The notes beneath the pieces are model-generated. The model did not search any database and was not told the DNA's origin. It saw only the letters and a list, made by a program, of their open reading frames with translations. From the NCBI GenBank assembly GCA_030734395.1, contig JAUZTG010000020.1:1736001-1800000 (forward strand): a stretch of 64,000 nucleotides of DNA. Reading direction: 5' to 3'. The stretch comes from Sarocladium kiliense. Taxonomy: Eukaryota > Ascomycota > Sordariomycetes > Hypocreales > Sarocladiaceae. The translations under genes and the position numbers were made by a program. Below, piece by piece: positions 1 through 10,900 of the stretch (the stretch's first letter is position 1; each line of letters starts with the position of its first letter).

Positions 1-98
1 AGACGATTCAAATCATTTAATGGACTTGTTGTGAATTCGCCTAAATTGCCGATCAACGGGTAGCCAGGAGGCTCGGGAATGGGCACAGACTCGGCCAT
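1..98 (-). CDS. CYP505-type fused cytochrome P450/P450 reductase, N-terminus only
   Basis: Only the first 32 codons are present; the gene runs off the left edge. The ATG is at 96-98 on the minus strand and the peptide opens MAESVPIPEPPGYPLIGN, followed by LGEF. This is the proline-rich entry segment of the fungal CYP505 (P450foxy) family, which fuses a fatty-acid subterminal hydroxylase haem domain to its own FAD/FMN reductase. No haem or reductase motif lies in the window, so the fusion is inferred from family knowledge. A TTATAA element at 178-183 and a 25-bp palindrome at 262-286 lie upstream. The family call rests on a short but distinctive stretch. Confidence 0.75.
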   Translation of the reverse strand, partial: MAESVPIPEPPGYPLIGNLGEFTTSPLNDLNR

Positions 99-1111
99 AG
101 TTGATGATAGAACAGAAGACTTGAGAGGAGAGCTTGAGGAGAGGCTGCAGCTGTTTCTAAAACCAGCACCAGGTTTGTTATAAGGTAGGTTAGGTATGAC
201 GTTTGTCAAAGCCGTGTGGTGTAGGTGTGTGGAATTTCGGTCTGTATTGCTGCCAACTCCGACCGGCATTGACAGTCAATGCCGGTTCATGCTAGGGAAT
301 TTGCACGACACGCGGCAGATCCGCCCCCCAGGGGTCCCGCTAAACTGGTTTCCGTACCTGATCCGATCGTTGCTGACTTCCATTTGATCGTCAATTGGTC
401 TCGGGGCCGCCGTAATCCACTTCCCTCGGCGTGGCGGGGCGGTAGAATTCAACAGGCCGAACCCGCCTCGGAGGTCTGTTTCACCACACAGCTGAGCGAA
501 CAACGGGCATGTGAATAATGTATCCTCTAACCTGACACCGGAGATGAGTCTATTAATAATAGAAGCATACCGGGGCATCTGCTAATGGGATCCGTCTGTC
601 ATAGGGAGGCAGCTCTGACAATATGGTAGTGGGGTTTCGACCACTGTGAGGCACCCCCAACTGTAAGGGAGGGGCATCGATAGCCTCAGGCTGCCCGGTG
701 TACACTGAACGGGTGTCCGTCCAACTGTAAACATCTTGACCAGCAATGGCATTCCTGCCTTGGGTACTCATCCGAACCCTCCAAATTGGCTCTCTGTGCT
801 TCGCGCATTGTCCACCCCTACAAAGGAAACCTGCTTCACCTCATCTCACCAAGCATGCCAATGAGTCGCTTCCCAGGAGCGCTGTTCAGACTTGGTCGGT
901 CTGTGACCATTCACTGATCTGGCCGTGTAGAGCGGCTGGTCGACGAGGTGATTTAATGGCATTTACTCAAAACAGGTTATCCGACAGCGATGGCGCACAT
1001 CGTTAAGGCGAAGAAGGGGGTTTGACTAAGTGACCTGGCTGCGCGAAGTTCCACAACCTTTAAGTCAAATGCCCAGTATAATGACGCCCCCAAATGGAAA
1101 CTCGCTTCATC
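99..1111. other. Intergenic region, upstream of CYP505 and downstream of HET gene
   Basis: About 1 kb without a convincing gene. It holds a TATA-like TTATAA at 178-183 and the palindrome at 262-286, both placed to act on the CYP505 gene. The short open frames here show no recognisable domain and overlap each other on both strands. Confidence 0.6.
262..286. promoter_or_regulatory. 25-bp perfect palindrome in the CYP505 promoter
   Basis: Two 12-bp arms, ACCGGCATTGAC and its exact reverse complement, are separated by one A at 274. The element sits 164-188 bp upstream of the CYP505 ATG and about 80 bp upstream of a TTATAA. Each arm carries a CGG/CCG triplet, giving CGG-N15-CCG, as expected for a dimeric zinc-cluster regulator. 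Its role as an operator is inferred. Confidence 0.55.
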
Positions 1112-2965
1112 TCAGCATACGATCAAGTCTCTTTCTTCGGCTTTCCACTCCAGCCAGTCTTGGTGGCCGTGCTCACCAAGCCTCTTGAAGCTGCATAGTT
1201 CTTTTCCGGGTTCCGCTACTAATGACTTGCTCGGCACATGCGCCTCGCCAAGGAGCTTGAACTCTCCCTGAGCATCGGATGCTCTCATGATGAATGGCGA
1301 CCGTGTCCCAAATATGATGCTGCAGAGGTCGCCTCTCCGAGTTCCTATGGGTGCCAGCCCGATATGCCCTCTCTTCATGACCACCAGTGCCCTGCCCTGG
1401 AAGCATTTTCGTATCCAGGCATGAAAACTTTCAGGTTCGCCCTTGGTTCGATCTGTTGAGTCATCATGACTTGGTGTACCGTTGGGTGTGTCGTCTGCGA
1501 TGCCATCTGCACCGGCAATTGCTAGCTGTCGACGGTACGCGGTCTTGCTGGCAGTCCAGATATCTTCCCGCCCGCGCACCATGCTCAAGGAGATGGCCTC
1601 TAGAAATGCGAGGGAAAGAGTCCCCTCAGAGTAGGCAAAACCTTTCTGAGCAGAGCGCATGTCGTTCCAGAGTTGTGAAACATCCCCCGATGTCATCAGC
1701 AAAGGATCACATTTTGGCTCAAAGACGGATGCGACCGTATCAATAATTAGTCCCCTCACTCGCAGGCGATCACCGTGTATCAATTCCGAATACTCTGGAG
1801 TATCGAATGACGACTTGATCTTCTCGTTGGTGATATCGCCAAGTCGGACAGACGTTTTCCATTTATCGAGCCGAGGGACCCAGGACGGACAAGTTTCGGC
1901 ACCGGGAATATCGTCCTCCACATGATCGACATAGTGCAAGAAGATGAGATCATTAAATGAGCGAAACAGTGCAGTTGTCAGGTCCTGGTACGTCTTTAGG
2001 TACGGTTGCTTGTAGTTGGGTTCGAGCTGCAGCCGATGCTTCATAATGTGCTCCACAAGACCAAGGAAAGCAAACACTCGATCAGCTGGTTCTTTGACTT
2101 GCAAAGAACGACCGACATAAAATATGTCAAGAGGAGTAAAGTCATCCATAGCTGCAGGGAACAGTGTCGCCACCATGGCCTTGTGCGACTTCTGAAGACC
2201 ATAGGCCCAAAAATGTAGTTCGCAGCTTTCGAACTCGCGGCTGTTGAGCTTAGCTTCCAATGGATGGGAAGGCAGTCGTGTAACCATCCACAGAATTGTA
2301 GCCATCATTGTGCTCCAGTCGATGCTTGCTCTGGCCCAGAGGATGACTGCTCTTGGTGTAAGCCCGGCCTCTTGTACGACCCAGCCACGCCCAAACCATG
2401 GGTGACGACAGAGCATGAAGAAGCTTGACCATCGCTCATCAGAAAGCAGTGTGTCTTTCATATCTGGCCACGGGAAACCACCTGGGGTATAGTTCACTGC
2501 CTTTGCGCCCTCCTCAACCATTGTCCCTATCTGTGTGATAAGGGAAGCTGCACGCTCCGCGTGTCCGGCGTCGCATGTCCCAAAGCATATCAGCGTACAT
2601 GAAGCTGTGCTGTATATCCGTCCCATCAGGGTTACTTGCTGGCTTCGCTCATCTATGTTGTCCTGATTGATACATATCGAGTCCGCCCACAAGATGCGGG
2701 GTCGATCTGCCGGTCGCACCTGTCTCAAGGCGAGCGATAGGTTCTTCGTGACCAGGACTGTCCCGTCGCCGCAAGATATAGAAACGTTCCGGTCGGCAGT
2801 GCCCCAGACATATGAGATTGCTTCAAATTGAGGTGCGTTGTCGAGGTTGGCAGTCTGAAGGCTGCATCGCAATGGCTGGTCCCCAGTCCCCGGGAAGAGC
2901 GTCAAGAACCTCATGGATTGCTCACCTGGCAGTTCGTCATAGATGAAAGGCATGGATGTGGTCAT
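1112..2965 (-). CDS. Heterokaryon incompatibility (HET) domain protein
   Basis: One uninterrupted frame encodes 617 residues. The HET domain occupies roughly residues 45-200. Visible landmarks are FEAISYVWG, the middle motif ILWADSICINQDN and ERSQQVTLMGRIY, in the usual order and spacing. HET proteins mediate non-self recognition and cell death on hyphal fusion, and many copies are orphan paralogues. The C-terminal two thirds carries no second domain I recognise (no NACHT, ankyrin or WD repeats). The gene has no intron, unlike most neighbours. The start ATG at 2963-2965 is followed by a second in-frame ATG four codons later. The specific allelic partner, if any, cannot be told. Confidence 0.9.
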   Translation of the reverse strand: MTTSMPFIYDELPGEQSMRFLTLFPGTGDQPLRCSLQTANLDNAPQFEAISYVWGTADRNVSISCGDGTVLVTKNLSLALRQVRPADRPRILWADSICINQDNIDERSQQVTLMGRIYSTASCTLICFGTCDAGHAERAASLITQIGTMVEEGAKAVNYTPGGFPWPDMKDTLLSDERWSSFFMLCRHPWFGRGWVVQEAGLTPRAVILWARASIDWSTMMATILWMVTRLPSHPLEAKLNSREFESCELHFWAYGLQKSHKAMVATLFPAAMDDFTPLDIFYVGRSLQVKEPADRVFAFLGLVEHIMKHRLQLEPNYKQPYLKTYQDLTTALFRSFNDLIFLHYVDHVEDDIPGAETCPSWVPRLDKWKTSVRLGDITNEKIKSSFDTPEYSELIHGDRLRVRGLIIDTVASVFEPKCDPLLMTSGDVSQLWNDMRSAQKGFAYSEGTLSLAFLEAISLSMVRGREDIWTASKTAYRRQLAIAGADGIADDTPNGTPSHDDSTDRTKGEPESFHAWIRKCFQGRALVVMKRGHIGLAPIGTRRGDLCSIIFGTRSPFIMRASDAQGEFKLLGEAHVPSKSLVAEPGKELCSFKRLGEHGHQDWLEWKAEERDLIVC

Positions 2966-3387
2966 ATTTTCCTCTAATTACGCCAGGACGGGACGGGTGA
3001 TCCGGATATGAACTAGATCAGGTCACCCTGGCGCGAGCTCAGCAGATGCGGTTCTCAGTCCAGTCCAATCCAGTCCCAGAGTAAGCTTAGCACCATCTCA
3101 TCAACGTGCACAAACCTTGGCCTAGCAAGCCGTACCTCATTGAGAGTGGATATGGACGATTGGGGTTAGGACAGATCTAGTTCATTTGCAGGCCACTATA
3201 CACTTGGTATACTTGGCGCCTACTTCTTTCGTCTTCTCGGAGGTCTTACAAACATACAGCACATTTGTGAATGCCACGCTTCAATAGCGGTGGCTTTTGT
3301 GTGCTGGCATGGACACCTTTGTGATGTAGGGAGCCTCATTGTTGGTTGCGCACTGTATACAACCAATCGCTTCCGAACGGCAGAACA

Positions 3388-3411
3388 GGCTGCGAGACGC
3401 GTCTCGCAGCC
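3388..3411. promoter_or_regulatory. 24-bp perfect palindrome centred on ACGCGT
   Basis: Arm GGCTGCGAGACG is followed directly by its exact reverse complement with no spacer. The centre is ACGCGT (MluI / MCB-box core). It lies about 385 bp upstream of the methyltransferase start and 35 bp before repeat unit A. Function unknown: it could be an operator or a relic of the neighbouring repeat. Confidence 0.5.
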
Positions 3412-3445
3412 GAAGGACCATTACTTATGCCATAATGGCATGACT

Positions 3446-3570
3446 TTTCTTATCAACACCCTGGTAGCATCAGGAACTTGTCCTCCGGGCCGACCAACAG
3501 CTCTATGCATGGCTTGCTCACCGAGCGGGGCAAAGAGAACATCATTGGCAAGAATGTTGCCCAACGGCGG
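3446..3570 (+). repeat. Repeat unit A, inverted partner of 7095-7221
   Basis: Aligned by eye, this stretch is roughly three quarters identical to the reverse complement of 7095-7221. The last third is best conserved and in both copies can be read as MHGL...RG...IIGK.VA.RR. Relative to unit B, unit A has lost one base near 3490, so the reading frame continuous in B is broken in A. Confidence 0.6.
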
Positions 3571-3795
3571 CAAGAGGGAGCTCGAGCACATTCAAGGCTC
3601 CGGTCAGCCTGCGCCACACCCCTACAAGAATGAGGTCCAGAACCCTTTAAAGCCGTGTTGGCCCCAGCCTGGTCGAGGACCATTGCTTCTTCCTGCGTAT
3701 CCTGCCCCTACTGCGGCCCTTCTCTTGATACACTTATCGCCCACCACGGGCCTTTCTCACATCTTGCTCCTGCTTGTTGTCAACAGTCTTTGACA

Positions 3796-4950
3796 ATGTC
3801 TTCAAACTGGAACCCGCCACCAGAAGGGAGTATTCAGGACTCTGGCGGAAGCCAGTATGAGAGAACCCTCGTGCTCGAGAGTCGAAAAGCCATTCTGAGC
3901 GGAACCGAATGGCCAAAGGCAACTGCCTACATAGGGCCTGGATGTCTGCGATGGCTGCCAGCAAGCCGTGAACCATCATGGTATCAGACTTCCGAAGAAG
4001 GCCAGATTCTGTTTGAACAGGCCGAGGAACTTACCAGCGGAGTGGAATCTCAAGCAGTCATCTTTGACTATGGCTCCGCGTAAGTGAATTGGTCGGACTT
4101 GTGTTATGCCTATGGCTAATGGGATCCAGCAATTGCTCTAAGGTCTTACCGCTTCTTCAAGGCCTGGAAAGACGAGAGCTCGACTGCTGGTACATATGCG
4201 TCGATGTCTCGAAGCCGGCGTTGGAGGAGGGCATCAAGAACCTCCAGAAAACGTTGACTCATGTCAAGGTCAGCGGAATTTGGGGAACCTTTGACGATGC
4301 CAAGAAATATCTCCAGACTGTCCCTTATCAGCGAGTTATTTGGGCGATGGGCTCGACCCTGTCCATCGGCGGTCGGTTGACCTCGGACATCGCATCTTCC
4401 TATCGAGATGTACTCCGGGAGAACGATCTCATACTTGCAGGCCAGGACTGTACCACGACGGCTGATCACTCGAAAATGAGTGCTGCGTATAGCACAGAAA
4501 GTTTCAAGATTTTCATCGAGGCCGGTATCGAGTGGAACGACAGTCTCCTCGGACTAAGTGGCTCATGGCGACAACGGTGGGACTGGCAACACCAGTGGAA
4601 GAGCGACGCCGCTGGCGAATGCCATGTGATATTGCTGACGGCTAAAGAATCCATCGAGTGGGAAGGTGGATTCATCTCGAAAGGCTCAACTTACGACTAT
4701 TTCCCCTCCTTCAAGTACAAACCCGACTACGTCAAGAGAGTGTTTGCTGGCATTGGGATGCACGCAAGGCCAAGGCAGACTGGTGGCGGTGATAACTGTA
4801 AGTGTCTACTCTACCATTGACAGGTGAACCCTGCACTAACAGTCGACAGATATCTTCGAGATACGACGCTACCCAAGTCTTCCTCAGCTCTCTGAACAGC
4901 GATCTGCTGCCCCAGAGGACATGAGCCATCTTGTTGAGATCCCAACTTGA
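3796..4950 (+). CDS. Stand-alone histidine-specific-type SAM methyltransferase (EgtD/EasF family)
   Basis: Exons 3796-4079, 4130-4797 and 4850-4950 join in phase to a 350-residue protein. The SAM-binding stretch is VIFDYGSANCSKVLPLL at about residues 86-102, crossing the first intron, followed by the acidic CVDVSKPAL. The length and layout match the fungal group of stand-alone enzymes related to the methyltransferase half of ergothioneine synthase and to 4-dimethylallyltryptophan N-methyltransferase of ergot pathways. Such enzymes N-methylate amino-acid amines. No ergothioneine sulfoxide-synthase domain is fused and no prenyltransferase is nearby, so the substrate is open. It ends 180 bp before the convergent asparaginase gene. 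The start has context GACAATGTC. Confidence 0.85.
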
Positions 4951-5130
4951 GCTGTCAGAGACTCTGAATCACGACGTTATGTTATGCGGGGTAAAGGCTG
5001 GACATTTTCGGTATCTGTCACCAACATCCTTTAATTTAGGACCGAGGTTATCGTTATGACATTAATCTACTTTGCTCGTTTCGCATTACTGGCCATGCTG
5101 CTTTTTTGAAAGTTGAAGTCTGTGCACGTT

Positions 5131-6514
5131 CTAGACACCATAGTACTCCAAATTCGACGATGTGTAAACAGCCTTCCTCAATGGGCCCTCGAACAGCTCC
5201 TGAATCTCAGTCATGTTATATCCAGCGTTGAGTGCAAGCTGAAGCATAACACGGGCGTGTTCACCGCCAAGGTAGCTTCCATAGAACCTATAGCCACGGG
5301 ATTCGATTAGTTTACATTTACACTGTATCTTCTAATTGGGTATAGAACTTACCACTTTCCTGGAGTGGCGCTCGGAACACCAGTTCCGGAGCCCATGCGA
5401 CCGACTGAGATGGTGGGAATACCCTCATCATAGAGCTCTTCGGCCACAACGCGAGCGTCGGGGCTGAGAGAGGCAGCGCCGGATCCCATAAATACGAGGC
5501 CCCTTTTCGAGATGTCAGAGAAATGCTGCTAATCAAAACTGTTACAAGACAAGGGAAACTTACTTTGCGCCATTGTCAACCGCAGCGCGCATGAGGTAGG
5601 CATCGAAGCCCTCTGTTGTAGTGTTAGTGACCACTGATCCCACAACTCAACAGAACCGGGATCAACTTACGCCCAGCCCACAGCACCTGAACGGAAGGCA
5701 GCTCCTCCGTGTCCGTAACGTTGAAGAACGGCCTCCCAGTCGGCAGCGCCGGCTCAAAGAAGTAATAAGGCTGTCCAGCAAGGAATGTACCCAAGTTGCC
5801 CTGCTCAACAGCCTTGAATGTATCAGGTGTATTCGCGTTGGTCTTGGAAGAGTAGTAGATGGAGGTGATACGGTCGTTGAATGCGATGAGGCCTCCGCGA
5901 CCGCGGGAAGAGGGAGAGGCAGCAGCTGAGACGGCTTGGAGGAAGTTGGAGAGGCCGTCGAAGGAGATGTAGCTCGCAGGCCGCATGGCACCGGTGGCGA
6001 CAAAAGGCTTGTCGCAGCCAAGGGTTAGATCGACGCCGAAGGCCTGTTTGAAGTCAGTCATCCATTCAACACTATAGGGCGCGTCCTAAGAATGAACTAC
6101 CGTCTCCTCCAATGTGTTTGTACCGTGGAACATGATCGCTCCCGCAATATCCGAATCCTCGTCACAAAGGTACTTATTCGCATGTTGACTGATGTTCAGG
6201 TACAACGAAGAGTTCAGACCGGCGCTACCTCCTGTAGCCGGGAACTCAATGACAGCCAACTGTGCGATGTCCAAGACCTCAGTAGCATTGCCAATAAGAT
6301 CGTCCACAGTTGGCCTAACACCACTACCGTAGGCAATATTATCAACACGACTCCAATTGGAAGAGCTAAGAATGGTGCCGCCGGCGCTGAGAATCAGGAC
6401 CTTCGGGAGGGTGTCATTCTTCGAGACCCAGTCGAGGTCGTCGACCGTGGAACAAGACGCGGCCGTTGCAGAGGCGACAAGACCCGCGAGGATAGGGAGA
6501 CGAGCAAACATCAT
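5131..6514 (-). CDS. Secreted L-asparaginase, type II-like
   Basis: Five exons (6101-6514, 5671-6043, 5564-5612, 5353-5502, 5131-5287) join in phase to 380 residues. A signal peptide opens the protein (MMFARLPILAGLVASATAA). The two threonine motifs of the family follow: SAGGTILSS with the first catalytic Thr near residue 46, and HGTNTLEET just before the first intron. GAMRPASYISFDG and the C-terminal GSGTGVPSATPGK region match the family fold. It would hydrolyse asparagine to aspartate and ammonia outside the cell, a nitrogen-scavenging role. Several NxS/T sites fit secretion. A TATAAA lies at 6630-6635 on the same strand. The introns are 57-65 nt. Confidence 0.93.
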
Positions 6515-6629
6515 GAAAGAATTGACTGGCGTGAATGTCCAACAACGTCGCTTAGGGCTCTATAGGATCGATGCTCACGGCTGAGGAAAGCTGTCACTGA
6601 TTTGCCAAATAGCAAGGTCAACGGCCATC

Positions 6630-6635
6630 TTTATA
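6630..6635 (-). promoter_or_regulatory. TATA box of the asparaginase gene
   Basis: TATAAA on the minus strand, about 116 bp upstream of the asparaginase ATG at 6514, at a usual distance for an ascomycete promoter with a short leader. Confidence 0.45.
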
Positions 6636-7094
6636 TTCACATCCTATGCCAAACCCCTCAAGCTATGATCCAAATGCATCTCCAACCGAACCAAAGATAA
6701 GGCGACAAGTTCTTACCAAGCCCGAGCATGCCGACAATGCAGGTCGTCTCGAGGTTCTGGCGTGATCCTTCTCCCAGGATGCTGGGTCCGATCCGGTAGT
6801 GACACTGATATCATGGGCTGAAAGTGGGACTACAAGGCGACGCGCTATGATAAGGTTATGCAATAGCTTCTTTTCTTTATCGTGGCTTCTCCATCCGCGG
6901 CTTTTTGGACTTCTCGCTTGCAGATCCTGAACTAGTCGGCGGTCTCTGTGGATCAAGTATCGTGATCTCATACCAATGAAGGATACTTGTTCACTCTCCC
7001 ACAAGATCAGGAAAAACGTCAATGCTTGAAAATTGTGAGCAATAAACGACCAGCGATCGGGAATGACTTCTCCCTCATCGCAGGCTCGCATTCA

Positions 7095-7221
7095 TCGCCG
7101 TCGGGCAACTGTCTTACCAATGATGTGCTGTCTGCCCCGCGCGGGGAACAAACCATGCATGGAGCTTCTCTTTAGCCCCGGTGGACAAAGTCCTGCCATG
7201 ACTAGGATCATGATAAGGAAA
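7095..7221 (-). repeat. Repeat unit B, inverted partner of 3446-3570
   Basis: Roughly three quarters identical to unit A over 120 bp by eye. On the minus strand it reads without interruption as a hydrophobic stretch (LGLFFLIMILVMAGL) then CPPGLKRSSMHGLF and IIGKTVARRR before a stop. A perfect CCCCGCGCGGGG sits inside it at 7136-7147. It may be the decayed end of a duplicated gene or a mobile-element fragment. The two units bracket the methyltransferase and asparaginase genes in opposite orientation. Confidence 0.6.
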
Positions 7222-7926
7222 AACAGCCCAAGAACGACATCGGCTTCGGTAATCAATGCCTGAAGCGGTGCTCTTAAGCTATCACACGTGGCCCTCCGCC
7301 ATCTTGATAGAATAATGGTACGTAATGGCATGTCTTGATCGATTGGTATATTCCCTCGACAGTCGAACTCTTCCGACAACACCGAGACGGAGCAACACAG
7401 TCGGCTAGGCTAACGCAGCTATCAAGTATAACGTGTACAGCATACCTAAAAGTTGCCAAGGCAGAGAGATATCTTGAGGCAAAGACCCTGGATACTAGGT
7501 GTGCGAGGATGCATCCTCTTCGTGGCGCTGGTAATCCTTGTTTGGAGGCTTGTGACTGCGAAGGGACGATGCTGGCAATCTTTCAGTCAATCCCAATAGC
7601 CTTATGAGGCTGAGAAAGAGACTGACTTGGAAAGGTGCCTCATAACCGGCAAAACCTCACGTCGTTGAGACTCCGAACAGGTAGAAGTCCTTGCGACGTA
7701 CGTCCTTTAAGCTTGGAGCACCATGCAACAAGTACGTCATTGTCATTTTCTCCATATCTGGAACACTCCATACATAATAAAACCCCTTTTACCCTCATTC
7801 CCTCCATGCGGCGATTAGGTGGTGATACAGTAGGCTTAAAGCTCAAAGCGGCGAGCATGATGACGTCGGGAGCAGAATCAAAAGCTAGATCGACAGCGGT
7901 AGGGCAACTTGCTCGTCGTCAAGTCG

Positions 7927-10900
7927 CTACAGCTCCTCGTGGATAGTTGCCTTCTTGCCCTCGCTCGCCGGCTTTGCCTTGGACTTCTCAGCCTCCTTCT
8001 CTCCATCCCGGCTCGCGTCTGCGTCCTTAGGAACCTCCTGCTCACCCTCGGCACGGACCGTTTCCTTGTCGACACCCTCAACGTCCGGGTGTGGCGGGGC
8101 GACGGGAGAATAGTCTTCCGGCCAACCTCCTTCGGGCATCTCCAGCTCGTTCCCAGATTCGTCGACGACGCGCGTGCGCGTTTCGTATCTTGTCTGGAAT
8201 TCCACCTTGCCCTCGAGCTCCCTGACCTGCTCCTCGTTGAGCAGGTTTCCGTCCTGGTCCCGGTACTCCAGCTTTTCCTCCTTCTTGAGAACCCTTGCGC
8301 CCTTGGGTGCCGCCGGAGCCCCGGAGATGTCCGCCGGGGCCTCCTCTTTTGGGCCCTTCGCAGCAGGTTGCTTTTTCTTGTCTTTCTTGCTACCCTTGCC
8401 CTTCTTGGGTTCAATCGGCTTCGCAGCATCTGGGGTGACGGTGGAGCTGACCTTGGGGGCGTTGATCATCTCTGTATACTTGTCATACTGTACGCGGAAG
8501 GAGATTAGTCTTCTATCAGTTTGGGTGACATTGGGGAGCCTTCATAGGCCCATACTGTGCTGGGACAAGTCGCTTGCTCGAACGCGGCATGGAAAGGGTC
8601 GCGTCGAATCAAGCGTCGTACCAATTCACCCACGTTTGGGCATCTTCAGTTCGGGAACAGCAGCCGGAGCACTTACGGTATCGAAGAAAGTGTTGCAGTC
8701 AAAGTCCCATGTGCCGAGCACCTTGACACGCTTGCACTCGGATTTCGTCCACTGGTTGCCGTAGGCGAGAGGCGAGTAGAGAACGAAAACAGAGACAGAA
8801 AGCGCTAGGAATGTCACAGTGGCGACGCGGTTGGCGACACGCTTCTGGTTCTGGCTCAAGACAGGCATGCGAGCGGTAGCGTAGTCGAACAGCTGGCAGA
8901 GAGCAATGACAGCGAAGTAGAGCGCAGGGAAGTAGTGGTGAAGGAACAGTTGACGCTTCATCAGGTAGAAGGGAAAGTAATGCAGAGCCCAGCCAAGAAC
9001 AGACATGCCGATCTCGTAGTCGAAACGCTTGAAGGTCGTGTTGGAGTAATCGTTGTAGCTGCGCTGCCAGCGGAGGACAGCAAGAGCCTTAAATCCGACC
9101 CAGATAGCAATGGTGAGTGTAGATGCCCACCAGATGACTGGGTTACCGAGGAGGTAGACCTGTGTGTGGTTGCGACCCCAAAAGTTGATACCACGGCGCA
9201 GGATGGGCCATGACTCGGGGCGAGAGTCCCAAGCGTGAGAGTCGGTCAGGCCAGCGTTGGTCTTCCACATGACCTTGTGCAGTTCAATGAACTTACCGAA
9301 GAAGCCCAGCTTGCGGTAGTTGACCTTTTCGACATCGCCAGTCAATTGAGGGTGCTCATTGTACTCGATGTACCAAAGACTGTTGGGGAGAGTGCCACCC
9401 TTGGCGCAGGTGACCTCTTGCTGCTCAGAAGCCCAGTCAGGGAGCTTAACCTTGTGAGAGAACAGCACGCAGCCAGTCATGGTGTGGACGAGGCGGAACT
9501 TGGTTTCGATAGTGCGAAGACGCTCCTTGGCAACAGCGCCGTGAGACTTCTTCTTCACAATTTCCACTCGGAAGTAATCGTTCGCATCACCAGGGAAGTC
9601 CTTGAAGCCGTATGCGGAGACCTCATTCTGCCACTCGGCCTCAGTGATCGGAGGTCGAACGTCGTGAGAGTGCAGGCGACGGTCAGTCGAGCGGTGATAG
9701 AGGCGGAGAACCGTGCCGTCCTTGATGTAGGTAGGGTCCATGTTATCCCAGACATTGGTGCCATTGATGGGCTGACCATCAGGTCCGAGGGGCTGGGTCT
9801 GGTTCTCGAGGAGCCAAATGTTGTTCTCATCCTTGTGGGGGTAGAGGGTGATTTGTTGCTGCTTGCTTCCTGTCGGGTACATGAGAGGGTGAGAGTGGAG
9901 GTAGCCGCCCTGGGTGTTGACATGGCGAATGGAAACGCGGCTACCAAGGATGACATCGGCGGGAACATCCTTCATGGCCTTAGTATTGAGAGTGGCCTGG
10001 AATTCAGAACTCATGAAGCCATCTCCGTCACCGGGGTTGACAAGGCAGACGAAGTGGATGGCGAACATGGCCAGGTAGAAGGTGACCGGGATGACAATCA
10101 AGGCAAAAGCACGAGCCATGAGGTGCTTGAACCAGAGGCGCTACATAGGATTAGCATGAGTCGAACAAAAGGACCATGAGGGAGCTTACAAGAGTGACAG
10201 TGCGGGTGTCACCGAGCAGGATCCAGAGTTGCAGGACGGTCAAAACGCCAACCCAAGCAATGGTGAACAGACCGACCCACTTGATGCTGGCGGTGATACC
10301 AAGTCCAAGACCAGTCATGACGAGCCAGAACCACCAAACAGTGCTGAAGGCTTTCGCGGGTCCCTGCTCGTGCTGGTTGGTGAAGCAATTGAACGCGAGG
10401 GCGGTGAAAGCGGTCGCGGCGACGAGGGGGGAGTCGAGCAGAATCAAGCGGGCTTGGGTGAGGAGGCCGTTCTCTGTGGCGTCGTTAGAAAATCGATTCT
10501 TGATAATGGGGATTGAAGTGCTTACCAAAGATGATAAGACCAGAGCCCATAACAGCGGTCATGGTTCTGCAGCCCAGAACCTTCAGGGTCAAGAACATGA
10601 AAGGCGCAAGAGCGATACCGCAAACAGCAGGGAACATGCGCATGGCGACGTATGGCACGCCCGGCTCAAGATAGTCCTTGCCAATCTCCTTGAAATCGAA
10701 GCTTCCATCGAAACCGGCGAGCCAGCCAGTGAGAGCAATGAGCATCTTGGCGAGCGGTGGGTGGACGTCCATGAAGAACTTGCCCTTGATGTACTTCATC
10801 GCGAAGCCACCGAAGCTGCGAACCCTTTGTTAGCCATATGTATGATTGTGATTCGGGGTTGTTACATACTGGACTTCGTCGAAGACGACACTGGAGGGCT

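Larger units (their letters stand above)
2966..3795. other. Intergenic region with palindrome and repeat unit A
   Basis: Divergent promoter between the HET gene (minus) and the methyltransferase gene (plus). It contains a 24-bp palindrome at 3388-3411 and the first copy of a dispersed repeat at 3446-3570. An open frame at 3290-3793 exists but has no domain and overlaps the frameshifted repeat, so I do not call it a gene. Confidence 0.6.
6515..7926. other. Intergenic region with repeat unit B
   Basis: Upstream of the asparaginase gene and downstream of the PMT gene. It contains a TATAAA at 6630-6635 (minus) and repeat unit B. Minus-strand open frames at 7092-7382 and 6663-7091 have no known domain and no credible gene structure. 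Confidence 0.55.

Noticed and set aside
3290..3793. 167-codon open frame before the methyltransferase
   Set aside because: No domain, runs through a repeat copy that carries an indel, and covers the likely promoter.
9235..10179. 314-codon open frame on the plus strand
   Set aside because: Exactly antisense to exon 4 of the mannosyltransferase, with no domain; a shadow of biased codon use.
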